Translations under genes and position numbers: made by a program | Part shown: positions 40,840 to 49,721 of the stretch, piece after piece | How positions within the stretch are numbered: the first letter of the stretch is position 1 | Layout of the letters: every line of letters starts with the position of its first letter | The notes under the pieces: generated by a model | Databases searched by the model: none | What the model saw: only the letters and a program-made list of their open reading frames with translations | Told to the model about the DNA's origin: nothing | NCBI RefSeq assembly: GCF_006539945.1 | Contig: NZ_BJNZ01000001.1 | Location: forward strand, 124,001-188,000 | DNA: 64,000 bases | Reading direction: 5' to 3' | Origin: Cellulosimicrobium cellulans | GTDB lineage: Bacteria > Actinomycetota > Actinomycetes > Actinomycetales > Cellulomonadaceae

Positions 40840-41433
40840 TCAGATGTTCTCGCGGATCACCCGGGCCGGGTTGCCCACCGCCACGACGTTCGCGGGCAGG
40901 TCGCGCGTCACGACGGAGCCCGCGCCCACCACCGTGTTGTCGCCGATCGTCACCCCCGGGCACACGATCACGCCGCCCCCGAGCCACACGTTGTCGCCGA
41001 GCGTGATGGGCTCCGCCGCCTCGAGCTTGTCGCGCCGGGGCTGCGGGTCGACGGGGTGGGTCGGGGTGAGGAGCTGGACGTTCGGGCCGATGAGGCAGTC
41101 GTCGCCGATGGTGATCGCCGCGACGTCGAGCGCGGTGAGCCCGGAGTTGACGAACGTGCGGTCGCCGAGGTGCACGTTGCTGCCGAAGTCCACCGCGAGC
41201 GGCGGCTTGACCCACGCCTCCTCGCCGAGCGACCCGAGCAGGTCGGCGAGGATCTCGCGGGCGCGCGTGTCGTCGCCGTCGCCGTCGAGGACGGCGCGGT
41301 GGAACGCGTCGACGAGTCGCATGCCCCGGTGGACGCCGCGCGCGATCTCCGGGTCGTCGGCGACGTACAGGTCGCCCGCGGCCATGCGCTCGTAGCTCGT
41401 GCGGCCGTCGCCGGCGAAGTAGTCGGTGGTCAT
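40840..41433 (-). CDS. Maltose/galactoside O-acetyltransferase-type hexapeptide protein
   Basis: A 197-residue left-handed beta-helix acetyltransferase of the Maa/LacA family. The N-terminal mac domain is SYERMAAGDLYVADDPEIARGVHRG, and the hexapeptide coils contain FGSNVHLGDRTFVNSGLTALDVAAITIGDDCLIGPNVQLLTPTHPVDPQPR with the catalytic His in THPVDP, then WLGGGVIVCPGVTIGDNTVVGAGSVV. It acetylates sugars such as maltose or galactosides. The start overlaps the MFS stop (the MFS ends at 41430). Pairing with an exporter suggests a detoxification role for non-metabolised sugars. Confidence 0.9.
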   Translation of the reverse strand: MTTDYFAGDGRTSYERMAAGDLYVADDPEIARGVHRGMRLVDAFHRAVLDGDGDDTRAREILADLLGSLGEEAWVKPPLAVDFGSNVHLGDRTFVNSGLTALDVAAITIGDDCLIGPNVQLLTPTHPVDPQPRRDKLEAAEPITLGDNVWLGGGVIVCPGVTIGDNTVVGAGSVVTRDLPANVVAVGNPARVIRENI

Positions 41434-42791
41434 GCGGTGGCCTCCTCGGGCGCGGGGGTCGTGCGGTGGTCGGGGTCGTCATGCCGGTCGGGGGTGCGGT
41501 CGCGGTCGTGCTCGACGACGTCCGTCCGGCCCGGGGTGGGACGTCGCGGGGTGAGCACGCCTGCGAGGAGCACGACGACGGCGCCCGCGATCGGCAGCAC
41601 GAGAAGGCCGGTGCGCAGGCTCGTGGCGTCGGCGACGAGGCCGACGATCGGCGGTGACAGGAGGAACCCGAGCCGCATGAGCCAGGACACGAGCGTGAGG
41701 CCCGTCCCCGTGCGCAGGCCCGGGAGCTCGTCGGCCTGCTGCATCGCGGCGGGGACGAGCGTCGCGACGCCGAAACCGGCCGCGGCGAACCCGGCGATCG
41801 TGCCGGGGACGGACGGGAACGCGAGCGCGAGCCCGGTGCCGAGCAGCACGAGCGTGCCGCCGGACCGGGCGACGGCGCGCTGCCCGAACCGGTCGACGAG
41901 CCGGTCGCCCACGAGGCGCCCGACGAACTGCGCGCCGACGAGCGCGACGAACCCCGCCGCGGCGATCGTCGCCGGGGCACCGAGCGAGCCGGAGAGGTAG
42001 ACCGCCGCCCACGTGCTGCCCGCGTCCTCGACGAGGGTCCCCGCGACGGCGACCAGGACGAGCGCCGCGAGGATCGCGGCCGTGCGTGCGCGGGAGGTCC
42101 GCGCGACGACCACTGCGGCCGTGCCCGCCGTGACGTCGGGGCGTGCCGGAGAGCCCGGAGCGGTGCTCGTCCCGGCCTCGGCGGCGGCGCCGTCGGGCAC
42201 CTCGCCGTCCAGACCGGGCAGGCACGAGCGCAGGGCCACGAGCGCGACGACCGAGAACAGCGCTCCCGTGATTGCGAGGTGCACGCCGAGCGGCAGGTCG
42301 AGCGCGATCGCGGCGGCGGCCATACCCCCGCCGAGCACGGCGCCGACCGACCACAGCGCGTGGAACCCGTTGATGATCGAGCGGCCGTGGCGGCGCTGCA
42401 CCCGCAGGCCGTGCGCGTTCTGCGCGACGTCGGTGAACGCGTCCGTCGCGCCCGCCGCGAACAGCGCGACGACGAGCAGCGGCAGGGCGGGCGCGAGGCC
42501 CGCGAGCAGCAGCCCGGCCGCGGTGAGCACGGTGCCGGCGACAGCGACGCGCGCCGACCCGAACCGGCGCACGAGCGCCGCTGCGGCGAGCCCCGCGGTG
42601 ATGGCCCCCGCGGGGAACGCGGCGACGGCGAGCCCGTACGTGGCGTTGCCCAGGTCGAGACCGGTCTTGATCTCGGGGTAGCGCGGCACGAGGTTCGCGA
42701 ACAGCGCGCCGTTCGTGAGGAACAGCGCGGCGACGGCGACCCGCGCCCGCCGGACGTCCGGCGCCGGGCGCGCGGGGAGGGGGGACGACAT
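41430..42791 (-). CDS. MFS transporter of the TetR operon
   Basis: A 453-residue MFS protein with 12 helices (GLDLGNATYGLAVAAFPAG, GVLTPRRP near the end). Helix 1 segment ALFANLVPRYPEIKTGLDLG is the sugar/fucose-permease-like pattern. The C-terminal 35 residues are hydrophilic (Asp/His/Arg-rich). ATG 42791 lies seven bases downstream of TACGAT and just next to the TetR operator; the operon continues with the acetyltransferase and TetR genes, overlapping or nearly so. Substrate unknown, perhaps a sugar or drug that the acetyltransferase also handles. Confidence 0.85.
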   Translation of the reverse strand: MSSPLPARPAPDVRRARVAVAALFLTNGALFANLVPRYPEIKTGLDLGNATYGLAVAAFPAGAITAGLAAAALVRRFGSARVAVAGTVLTAAGLLLAGLAPALPLLVVALFAAGATDAFTDVAQNAHGLRVQRRHGRSIINGFHALWSVGAVLGGGMAAAAIALDLPLGVHLAITGALFSVVALVALRSCLPGLDGEVPDGAAAEAGTSTAPGSPARPDVTAGTAAVVVARTSRARTAAILAALVLVAVAGTLVEDAGSTWAAVYLSGSLGAPATIAAAGFVALVGAQFVGRLVGDRLVDRFGQRAVARSGGTLVLLGTGLALAFPSVPGTIAGFAAAGFGVATLVPAAMQQADELPGLRTGTGLTLVSWLMRLGFLLSPPIVGLVADATSLRTGLLVLPIAGAVVVLLAGVLTPRRPTPGRTDVVEHDRDRTPDRHDDPDHRTTPAPEEATA

Positions 42792-42798
42792 GCGGACG

Positions 42799-42804
42799 AT
42801 CGTA
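42799..42804 (-). promoter_or_regulatory. Leaderless -10 box overlapping the operator
   Basis: TACGAT on the minus strand, seven bases before ATG 42791, partly inside the TetR operator. Confidence 0.5.
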
Positions 42805-42829
42805 CACACGATGTGTACGACCGTACACA
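42801..42829. promoter_or_regulatory. TetR operator with three CGTACACA half-sites
   Basis: CGTACACA (42801-42808), TGTGTACG (42812-42819) and CGTACACA (42822-42829) form two overlapping palindromes with 3-base and 2-base centres. They cover the promoter of the MFS operon; the regulator is probably the TetR encoded at its end. Confidence 0.7.
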
Positions 42830-42847
42830 CTGGCAGGTCAGCGCTGG

Positions 42848-43669
42848 TCAGCGCTGGTCGGCCTCGCGGACGAAGCGCACCAGCACCTCGGCCATCGTCA
42901 CGGGCTCCCACGAGTGGAAGGCGCCCTCGACCTCGCGGACCTCTCCGTGCGGGACCGCCGCGACCACCTTCCGCGCGGAGACCGGCATCTCGGGGAAGGT
43001 GGACGTCCCGTAGGTCGCGAGCACCGGCACGTCCACGGTCGCGAGCGTGCCGTCCTCGAGCGCCCGCGTCGCCCAGACGAGGGACTCGCCGTCGGCGCGC
43101 TGGCTGCGAGAGCCGCGCGCGAGCTGCTCGAAGTCGGGGGAGCGGCGCATGCCGTCGAGCCACTCGGGCGGCATGTCCTTCATGTACTGCTCGGTCGCGC
43201 CGACGTAGTCCTCGGCGTCGAGCCGGCGCTCGAACTCGTCGATCCACTCCTCGGTCGCGGCCGCGTCGTCGCCGAGCGGCGCCTCCCACAGCACGAGCCC
43301 GGTGACGGGCAGCCCCGCGTGCGCGGCGGCGAGGGCGATCGTGCAGCCCGACGAGTGCCCGCACAGCACGGCACCCTGGCCCGACCCGCGGTCCGCCACG
43401 GCGATCGCCGCCGCGACGGCGGCCAGCTCGCGCTCGAGGTCCAGCACGCCGTCGGCCGGGCTCTCGCCGCGCCCGAGGCGGTCGTGGACGACCGTCCTCA
43501 CGCCCTGCGCGGAGACGCGCCCGGCCGTCTCGGTGGTGATCGGGTCGATCGCGCGGAACGGGCCTGCGCCGGCGACGAACACGAGGCCGGGGCCCTCGCC
43601 GCGGAGGTCGTAGGTGGCGGTGTCTCCTCGGGCTGTAGTGACGTGGCTCGTCGTGACGCGGTCGGTCAT
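42848..43669 (-). CDS. Alpha/beta hydrolase
   Basis: A 273-residue alpha/beta hydrolase without signal peptide. Catalytic Ser is in CGHSSGCT, the acid follows in VPVLATYG..., and His is in EVEGAFHSWEPV. The oxyanion region is LVFVAGAGPF. A lid (~140-200) contains the Glu/Asp-rich EEWIDEFERRLDAEDYVG. Substrate unknown; homologues act as esterases or lipases. ATG 43669 follows AGGGAGC. It precedes the MFS operon on the same strand; the gap contains the operator. Confidence 0.8.
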   Translation of the reverse strand: MTDRVTTSHVTTARGDTATYDLRGEGPGLVFVAGAGPFRAIDPITTETAGRVSAQGVRTVVHDRLGRGESPADGVLDLERELAAVAAAIAVADRGSGQGAVLCGHSSGCTIALAAAHAGLPVTGLVLWEAPLGDDAAATEEWIDEFERRLDAEDYVGATEQYMKDMPPEWLDGMRRSPDFEQLARGSRSQRADGESLVWATRALEDGTLATVDVPVLATYGTSTFPEMPVSARKVVAAVPHGEVREVEGAFHSWEPVTMAEVLVRFVREADQR

Positions 43670-43796
43670 GGCTGCTCCCTCGGCTCGGTGCGGCGGGCGC
43701 CGTCGGTCCGCCACCGAGGACGACCGGCGCGGGGCGCGGGACTCATCGACGGGGGGACGCCATGCTGTTCGGTGGGGCGTCGCGGCGGGCAGCACC

Positions 43797-43802
43797 TAGG
43801 CT
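43797..43802 (+). promoter_or_regulatory. Leaderless -10 box of NYN-LOTUS gene
   Basis: TAGGCT seven bases before the ATG at 43810. Confidence 0.6.
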
Positions 43803-43809
43803 GACGGGC

Positions 43810-45090
43810 ATGGACACCGAGGAGCGCCTGGCCGTCTTCATCGACTACGAGAACCTCGCGCTCGGGGCGCGCGAGCACCTGGGCGGCATGACGTTCGACT
43901 TCGGGCCGATCGCCGACGCGCTCGCCGTGCGCGGGCGCGTCGTCGTGCGGCGCGCGTACGCGGACTGGTCGTACTTCGACGAGGACCGGCGCTCGCTCAC
44001 GCGGCACCAGGTCGAGCTCATCGAGATGCCGCAGCGCATGGGCGCGTCGCGCAAGAACGCGGCCGACATCAAGATGGTCGTCGACGCGATCGAGATGGCG
44101 TTCGAGCGCGACTACATCTCGACGTTCGTCATGTGCACCGGGGACAGCGACTTCTCCCCGCTCGTCCACAAGCTGCGCGAGCTCAACAAGCGCGTGATCG
44201 GCGTGGGCGTCGAGAAGTCGACGTCGCGCCTCCTGCCGCCCGCGTGCGACGAGTTCCTCTTCTACGACCGGCTCGAGGGCGTCGACGTCCCGGACGAGCC
44301 GGAGCCCCGCTCGGTCCGCGGATCGCGCGCGTCCGGTGCGACGACGTCGGGCGGCGCCAAGCCGAAGCGTTCGGGCGGGCGCACGTCCGGGCGTCGCAAG
44401 GCGACCGAGATCGCGGAGCCGGAGGTCGAGACGCCGGCCGCCGCCGCGCTCGCGGAGCTGGGCGAGGCGGTCGGTCGCTCGTCCCGCCGCGGCGAGCCCG
44501 TCGCGACGGAGAACGCCCAGGTCGACGGTGGGACGACGCCCGTCGAGCAGCCCACCGACGAGCCCACGCTCGTCGAGGCCGCCGCCCCCGAGGCCGACGA
44601 CGACGCGCCGCCGAGCGAGGACGTCCCCATGGAGGTGCGCGTCGCGCAGACGCTCGCGGACCTCGAGGCCTCCACGAGCGGGCCCGTCACCGCGTCGGTG
44701 CTCAAGCGCACGCTCCTGCGCAAGGACCCGACGTTCAGCGAGGCCGACTACGGGTTCCGGAACTTCGGTGAGTTCCTGCGGTTCCTCGCCGACCGGAGCT
44801 TCGTCGAGCTCGCGCCCGGACCGGCGACGGGGGACCCGGAGGTGTCGCTGCCCGCGCAGGGCGACACCGACCAGGCGTTCGCGCTCGTGCGCGACGTGGT
44901 CCGGGAGGAAGGCGGCTCGACCGTCCTGTCCGGGCTGAAGAACGCGATCCGCAAGAAGCGCCCCGACTTCAGCGAGAAGGCGCTCGGGTACCGCGGCTTC
45001 CTGCAGTTCTGCAAGGCGGCGCAGGCCGCCGGCGCCGTCGACCTGGCGTGGGACGACGACGCCGACGACTACCGCGTGTCGGTCGCCTGA
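43810..45090 (+). CDS. NYN-domain (PIN-like) RNase with two OST-HTH/LOTUS domains
   Basis: A 426-residue protein. Residues ~1-155 are a NYN/LabA-like domain of the PIN nuclease superfamily with its acidic metal sites: FIDYENLALG, AADIKMVVDAIEMAF, MCTGDSDFSPLVHKLRELNKRVIGVG. A long disordered Pro/Ala/Glu linker (~165-275) follows, then two OST-HTH/LOTUS RNA-binding domains at ~280-345 and ~352-425 (SVLKRTLLRKDPTFSEADYGFRNFGEFLRF and SGLKNAIRKKRPDFSEKALGYRGFLQFC). The same architecture occurs in eukaryotic MARF1, which cleaves RNA. The bacterial role is not known. Leaderless start. Confidence 0.9.
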   Translation: MDTEERLAVFIDYENLALGAREHLGGMTFDFGPIADALAVRGRVVVRRAYADWSYFDEDRRSLTRHQVELIEMPQRMGASRKNAADIKMVVDAIEMAFERDYISTFVMCTGDSDFSPLVHKLRELNKRVIGVGVEKSTSRLLPPACDEFLFYDRLEGVDVPDEPEPRSVRGSRASGATTSGGAKPKRSGGRTSGRRKATEIAEPEVETPAAAALAELGEAVGRSSRRGEPVATENAQVDGGTTPVEQPTDEPTLVEAAAPEADDDAPPSEDVPMEVRVAQTLADLEASTSGPVTASVLKRTLLRKDPTFSEADYGFRNFGEFLRFLADRSFVELAPGPATGDPEVSLPAQGDTDQAFALVRDVVREEGGSTVLSGLKNAIRKKRPDFSEKALGYRGFLQFCKAAQAAGAVDLAWDDDADDYRVSVA

Positions 45091-45094
45091 CGGT

Positions 45095-45130
45095 GCGGGC
45101 CGGGCGCCGCCACCCCGGCACCCGGCCCGC
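45095..45130. terminator. Bidirectional hairpin terminator
   Basis: GCGGGCCGGG / CCCGGCCCGC plus CGCCG/CGGCA between the two convergent genes, 5 bases after the NYN-LOTUS stop. Confidence 0.6.
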
Positions 45131-45135
45131 GTGCG

Positions 45136-46037
<902 letters not shown>

Positions 46038-46038
46038 A

Positions 46039-46054
46039 GAGAACGATGGTTCTC
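46039..46054. promoter_or_regulatory. TetR operator 2 in the divergent promoter
   Basis: GAGAAC GATG GTTCTC, the same GAGAAC/GTTCTC half-sites and 4-base centre as operator 1; centre-to-centre distance about 35 bp. Confidence 0.75.
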
Positions 46055-46088
46055 CCCGCAAGTGGTGTGACGTGAACAGGAGATGACG

Positions 46089-46658
46089 ATGCTCGACGAC
46101 GCGAGCGCACGCGCGGCGGTCGTGGCCGCCGCCGACCGGCTGTTCTACGCGCGGGGCGTCCAGTCCGTGGGGATGGACGCGGTCCGCGCCGAGGCCGGGG
46201 TGTCGCTCAAGCGCATCTACTCGCTGTTCCCGTCCAAGGACGACCTCGTCGTCGCCGTGCTGCGGCACCGCACCGAGCAGTGGGACGCGGGGATCGCCCG
46301 CGCGGCGGCCGGCGAGACCACGCCCCGCGGCCGGCTGCTCGCCGTGTTCGACTTCCTCGACACGTGGTTCCGCGAGGACGGGTTCCGCGGGTGCGCGTTC
46401 ATCAACTCGTTCGGAGAGCTCGGCGCGACGTCGCCCGCCGTGGCCGCGGCCGTGCGCGAGCACAAGGAGTCGTTCCAGCGGTACGCCCGCGGCGTCGTGC
46501 GCGAGGCGGGGCTCCCCGACGACGTCGCGCTCCAGGTCGTGCTGCTCGCCGAGGGCGCGCAGACGACGGCGGCCATCACGCAGGACGTCGACGTCGCGTA
46601 CCAGGCCCGCCGGGCGGCCGAGGCGATCCTCGACGCGGCGGTCCCGGCGACCACCTGA
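46089..46658 (+). CDS. TetR-family transcriptional regulator
   Basis: A 189-residue TetR protein: HTH in residues ~5-60 (AVVAAADRLFYARGVQSVGMDAVRAEAGVSLKRIYSLFPSKDDLVVAVL) and a ligand-binding domain with RGCAFINSFGELGATSPAV. ATG 46089 is preferred over 46083 because AGGAG is then at the right distance (six bases). It is divergent from an alpha/beta hydrolase; GAGAAC/GTTCTC operators between them are the likely binding sites, giving control of the hydrolase and itself. The Arg/Cys-rich family (FRGCAFINS) often senses small reactive organics. Confidence 0.9.
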   Translation: MLDDASARAAVVAAADRLFYARGVQSVGMDAVRAEAGVSLKRIYSLFPSKDDLVVAVLRHRTEQWDAGIARAAAGETTPRGRLLAVFDFLDTWFREDGFRGCAFINSFGELGATSPAVAAAVREHKESFQRYARGVVREAGLPDDVALQVVLLAEGAQTTAAITQDVDVAYQARRAAEAILDAAVPATT

Positions 46659-46727
46659 CCCGTTCCGGCGCTCGCACGGGCCGCCGCGCGCCCCGCCCCC
46701 GATCCCGCTGTCGACTCACCGCGGATG

Positions 46728-46741
46728 TGGGAGCGATCCCA
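46728..46741. promoter_or_regulatory. CebR/LacI-type operator of the glucanase gene
   Basis: TGGGAGCGATCCCA differs at one base from the CebR/CelR palindrome TGGGAGCGCTCCCA that represses cellulase and glucanase genes in actinobacteria. It is ~170 bp before the GH16 start and 19 bases before the -35 box. Confidence 0.75.
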
Positions 46742-46760
46742 CGACACGCCGAGAGAGCGC

Positions 46761-46790
46761 TTGCTCGGCGTCGTCCCTCCCCCGTAGGTT
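46761..46790 (+). promoter_or_regulatory. Promoter of the GH16 glucanase gene
   Basis: TTGCTC, 18 bases, TAGGTT; the LacI-type operator lies immediately upstream. 5' leader ~105 bases, with a GGAGG ribosome site before the ATG. Confidence 0.5.
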
Positions 46791-46899
46791 CGCGGACGGA
46801 GGGCCGAGGAACGGCCCCCGCCCGGTGCAGAGTCGCGCCGAGAGCACGTCGCGCACCGTGGCGAGACGCAGGCGGCACCGCCGCCGGACTGGAGGATCG

Positions 46900-48225
46900 A
46901 TGGACCTCGCACGTCAGCGCTCCCTGCCCACCACCCCACCCGGCGCCCTACCCAGGACCCGGGTCCGCACCGCCGTCGGCACGCGCCGCCGGGTCGCGGG
47001 CGCCGTCGTCGCCGCGCTCACGGCCGCTGCGGCGGCGCTCGCCGTGACCGTCCCGGCGACGTCGGCCGTCGCCGCGCCGGGCGACATCCTCTGGTCGGAC
47101 GAGTTCGACGGCGCCGCCGGCTCGGCCCCGAGCTCCGCCCGCTGGAACCACGAGACCGGCGCGCACGGGTGGGGCAACGCCGAGCTCCAGAACTACACGG
47201 CCTCGCGCGCGAACTCCGCGCTCGACGGCCAGGGCAACCTCGTCATCACCGCGCGCCGCGAGGGCGACGGGTCGTACACGTCCGCGCGCATGACGACCCA
47301 GGGCAAGTACCAGCCGCAGTACGGGCGCGTCGAGGCGCGCATCCAGATCCCGCGCGGCCAGGGCATCTGGCCGGCGTTCTGGATGCTCGGCGGGAGCTTC
47401 CCCGGCACGCCGTGGCCGTCGTCGGGCGAGATCGACGTCATGGAGAACGTCGGCTTCGAGCCGCACCGCGTGCACGGCACGGTGCACGGGCCGGGGTACT
47501 CCGGAGGCGCCGGCATCACGGGCATGTACCAGCACCCGCAGGGCTGGTCGTTCGCGGACGACTTCCACACCTTCGCCGTCGACTGGAAGCCCGGCGAGAT
47601 CACGTGGTTCGTCGACGGCCAGCAGTTCCACCGCGTCACACGCGCGAGCGTCGGCGCGAACGCGTGGGTGTTCGACCAGCCGTTCTTCCTCATCCTCAAC
47701 GTCGCGGTCGGCGGACAGTGGCCCGGGTACCCCGACGGCACGACCCAGCTCCCCCAGCAGATGAAGGTGGACTACGTGCGGGTCTACGACAACGGCTCGG
47801 GGACCTCGAACCCGTCGAACCCCGGCGGCAGCCTCCCGACCGGGACCGGGACGATCCGGATCGCGAACGGGTACTGCCTCGACGTCCCGTGGGGCCAGAC
47901 GCACGACGGCAACCGCGTGCAGATCGTCCCGTGCAACGGCAACGTCGCCCAGTCGTGGACGCGGGGGAGCGACGGGACGGTCAGGGCGCTCGGCAAGTGT
48001 CTCGACGTGAGCGGCAGCGGCACCGCCAACGGGACGGCGGTCCAGCTCTGGACCTGCAACGGCACGGGCGCCCAGAGGTGGTCCTACGACGCGGGGTCCA
48101 AGACGCTGCGCAACCCGCAGTCGGGCAGATGCCTGGACGCCGAGGGCGGCAACCCGCTCTACGAGGGCCAGCGGTTCGTGATCTGGGACTGCCACGGGTC
48201 GACCAACCAGCAGTGGACCTTCTGA
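46900..48225 (+). CDS. Secreted endo-beta-1,3-glucanase (GH16 + CBM13)
   Basis: A 441-residue secreted glycoside hydrolase. Signal peptide (Arg-rich n-region, cleavage near VAAPG, residue ~59). GH16 catalytic domain at ~60-305: catalytic Glu177 and Glu182 in GEIDVMENVG, WNHETGAHGWGNAELQNYT, PAFWMLGGSFPG, WPGYPDGTTQLPQ. Ser/Asn/Pro-rich linker, then a ricin-type CBM13 (~320-441) with three QxW repeats (AQSW, AQRW, NQQW). The pairing GH16-CBM13 is well known in yeast-lytic Cellulosimicrobium/Oerskovia enzymes that hydrolyse laminarin and fungal wall beta-1,3-glucan. Upstream: CebR-type operator. Ribosome site GGAGG at 46891. Confidence 0.95.
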   Translation: MDLARQRSLPTTPPGALPRTRVRTAVGTRRRVAGAVVAALTAAAAALAVTVPATSAVAAPGDILWSDEFDGAAGSAPSSARWNHETGAHGWGNAELQNYTASRANSALDGQGNLVITARREGDGSYTSARMTTQGKYQPQYGRVEARIQIPRGQGIWPAFWMLGGSFPGTPWPSSGEIDVMENVGFEPHRVHGTVHGPGYSGGAGITGMYQHPQGWSFADDFHTFAVDWKPGEITWFVDGQQFHRVTRASVGANAWVFDQPFFLILNVAVGGQWPGYPDGTTQLPQQMKVDYVRVYDNGSGTSNPSNPGGSLPTGTGTIRIANGYCLDVPWGQTHDGNRVQIVPCNGNVAQSWTRGSDGTVRALGKCLDVSGSGTANGTAVQLWTCNGTGAQRWSYDAGSKTLRNPQSGRCLDAEGGNPLYEGQRFVIWDCHGSTNQQWTF

Positions 48226-48237
48226 CCCGTCCGCAGC

Positions 48238-48305
48238 CGAGCGATGCGTCCGTGTGCGAGCGCTGCGTCCCCGGACGCATCTCTCGCGCGCGGACGCATC
48301 GCTCG
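48238..48305. repeat. REP-like palindrome, family B (intergenic copy)
   Basis: 68-bp near-perfect palindrome: two 33-base halves, 4 mismatches, around CC; each half is a tandem double copy of GAGCGATGCGTCC. It sits between the convergent glucanase and antiporter genes and could also serve as a bidirectional terminator. Confidence 0.8.
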
Positions 48306-48312
48306 CCCGGGG

Positions 48313-49485
48313 TCAACGGGCGCCCGGTGGCGTGGGGCGTGGGTCCAGGCGGCTCGCGACCATCGGGAGCACGATCACCGAGAGCACGCCGGCGCCCACG
48401 AGCGCCGCGCCGACGCGCGACGTCATCGCACCCTGCTCGACCGCGATCTCCGTGAGCGCGACGAGCAGCGGCAGCGCGGTCGCGGCGTAGAGCGCGGTCT
48501 GGACCCGCTCGACCGACGGCAGCTCGCGTCGGAACCACAGGAGCACCGGCCCGCCCCGCACGACCACCATGAGCGCGAAGAACGTCAGCGGCAGCAGCGG
48601 CGACGCGACGATGGAGTCGATGTCCAGGCCCATCCCGGAGCTGACGAAGAACACGGGCACGAACACGCCCCACGCGACCGCGTCGAGCTTCTTCTCCAGC
48701 GCCTCGACGTCGCCGGGCGCCCAGCGCCGCAGCACCATCCCGCCGACGAACGCGCCCAGCACCGCGTCGAACCCGAGCCCGGCAGCGAGCGCGAGCAGCG
48801 CGACGAGCAGCAGCACCGTGAGGCGCAGCGTGCTCTGGCCCGTCCCGTGCTCCGCGGCGCTGAAGAGGCGGTCGCCGCCGAGCGCCTTGAGGCGCCCCAG
48901 CCGGCCCGGCAGCGCGGACAGCGCGATCGCGACGACGGCGAACAGGACGAGCAGGATCGCCGCGACGCCGCTCTCGCGCGCGCCGAGCAGCACCGCCATC
49001 GCGACGATCGGCCCGAGCTCGCCCACCGCCCCGACCACGAGCACGGTGCGCCCGAGCCGCGACCCGAGCTGACCGCCGTCGCGCAGGATCGGGAGCACGA
49101 CGCCCAGCGCGGTGGTCGTGAGCGCGATCGCCCCGGCCGCGACCCGGTGCGGGGTGCCGTCGCCCACGACCACGAGGACCAGCACCGCGCCGACGACGAG
49201 CGACGTCAGCCACGCCGCCCCGGCGCGTCGCCCGACGCGCTCCCGCAGGAGGTTCGGCTCGAGCTCGTACCCGGCGAGGAGGAAGAGGAAGCCCATGCCG
49301 AGGTCGGACAGGAGGGTGACGTCGGCGGGCGTCGCGAGGTCGAGCGCGGACGGCCCGATGAGGATGCCGCCGAGCAGCAGCACGACGACCTGCGGCACGC
49401 GCGAGCGCACCGGCATGAGGCCCGCGAGCAGCGGAGCGAGCAGCGCGACGACGAACACCGGCACGAGGGGGGCGTAGACGTTCAC
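48313..49485 (-). CDS. CPA2-type cation/proton antiporter
   Basis: A 390-residue membrane protein of the monovalent cation:proton antiporter-2 (Na+/H+ exchanger KefB/RosB-like) family with about 12-13 helices. Typical features: RVPQVVVLLLGGILIGPSAL in helix 2, LLSDLGMGFLFLLAGYELEPNLL, the VVGAVGELGPIVAMAVLL transport helix and FVPVFFVSSGMGLD. No TrkA_N regulatory domain is attached. It exports Na+ or K+ in exchange for protons. GTG 49485 follows GGAGA; the gene is convergent with the glucanase gene. Confidence 0.88.
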   Translation of the reverse strand: MNVYAPLVPVFVVALLAPLLAGLMPVRSRVPQVVVLLLGGILIGPSALDLATPADVTLLSDLGMGFLFLLAGYELEPNLLRERVGRRAGAAWLTSLVVGAVLVLVVVGDGTPHRVAAGAIALTTTALGVVLPILRDGGQLGSRLGRTVLVVGAVGELGPIVAMAVLLGARESGVAAILLVLFAVVAIALSALPGRLGRLKALGGDRLFSAAEHGTGQSTLRLTVLLLVALLALAAGLGFDAVLGAFVGGMVLRRWAPGDVEALEKKLDAVAWGVFVPVFFVSSGMGLDIDSIVASPLLPLTFFALMVVVRGGPVLLWFRRELPSVERVQTALYAATALPLLVALTEIAVEQGAMTSRVGAALVGAGVLSVIVLPMVASRLDPRPTPPGAR

Positions 49486-49581
49486 GGGCGGGTCTCCGGG
49501 TGTCGGCGGGCGGCGGGTCCCAGGATCCCGCAGCGCCGCAGGTCGCGCGCGGGGGGAGGCCCGCGTCGTCGTCCGCCGGGG

Positions 49582-49611
49582 TTGACGGTCCGTCGCGGCC
49601 GGGCCTACGGT
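49582..49611 (+). promoter_or_regulatory. Promoter of the deaminase gene
   Basis: TTGACG (49582-49587), 18 bases, TACGGT (49606-49611). The ~105-base leader contains a CCGGCGC/GCGCCGG hairpin (about 49663-49682); I could not match it to a known riboswitch. Confidence 0.5.
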
Positions 49612-49721
49612 CGGCCCAGCCGCGGGTCCCGCGGCACCTGGATCGGCAGACAGGACCACTGAGCCGGCGCACCGTGGCGCCGGAGCCGCGCCTCGGTGAG
49701 CACGAGCCACCAGGAGGCACC

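Noticed and set aside
49612-49721. Riboswitch in the deaminase leader
   Set aside because: A hairpin is visible but none of the purine, 2'-dG, guanidine, PRPP or NMT1 signatures could be matched.
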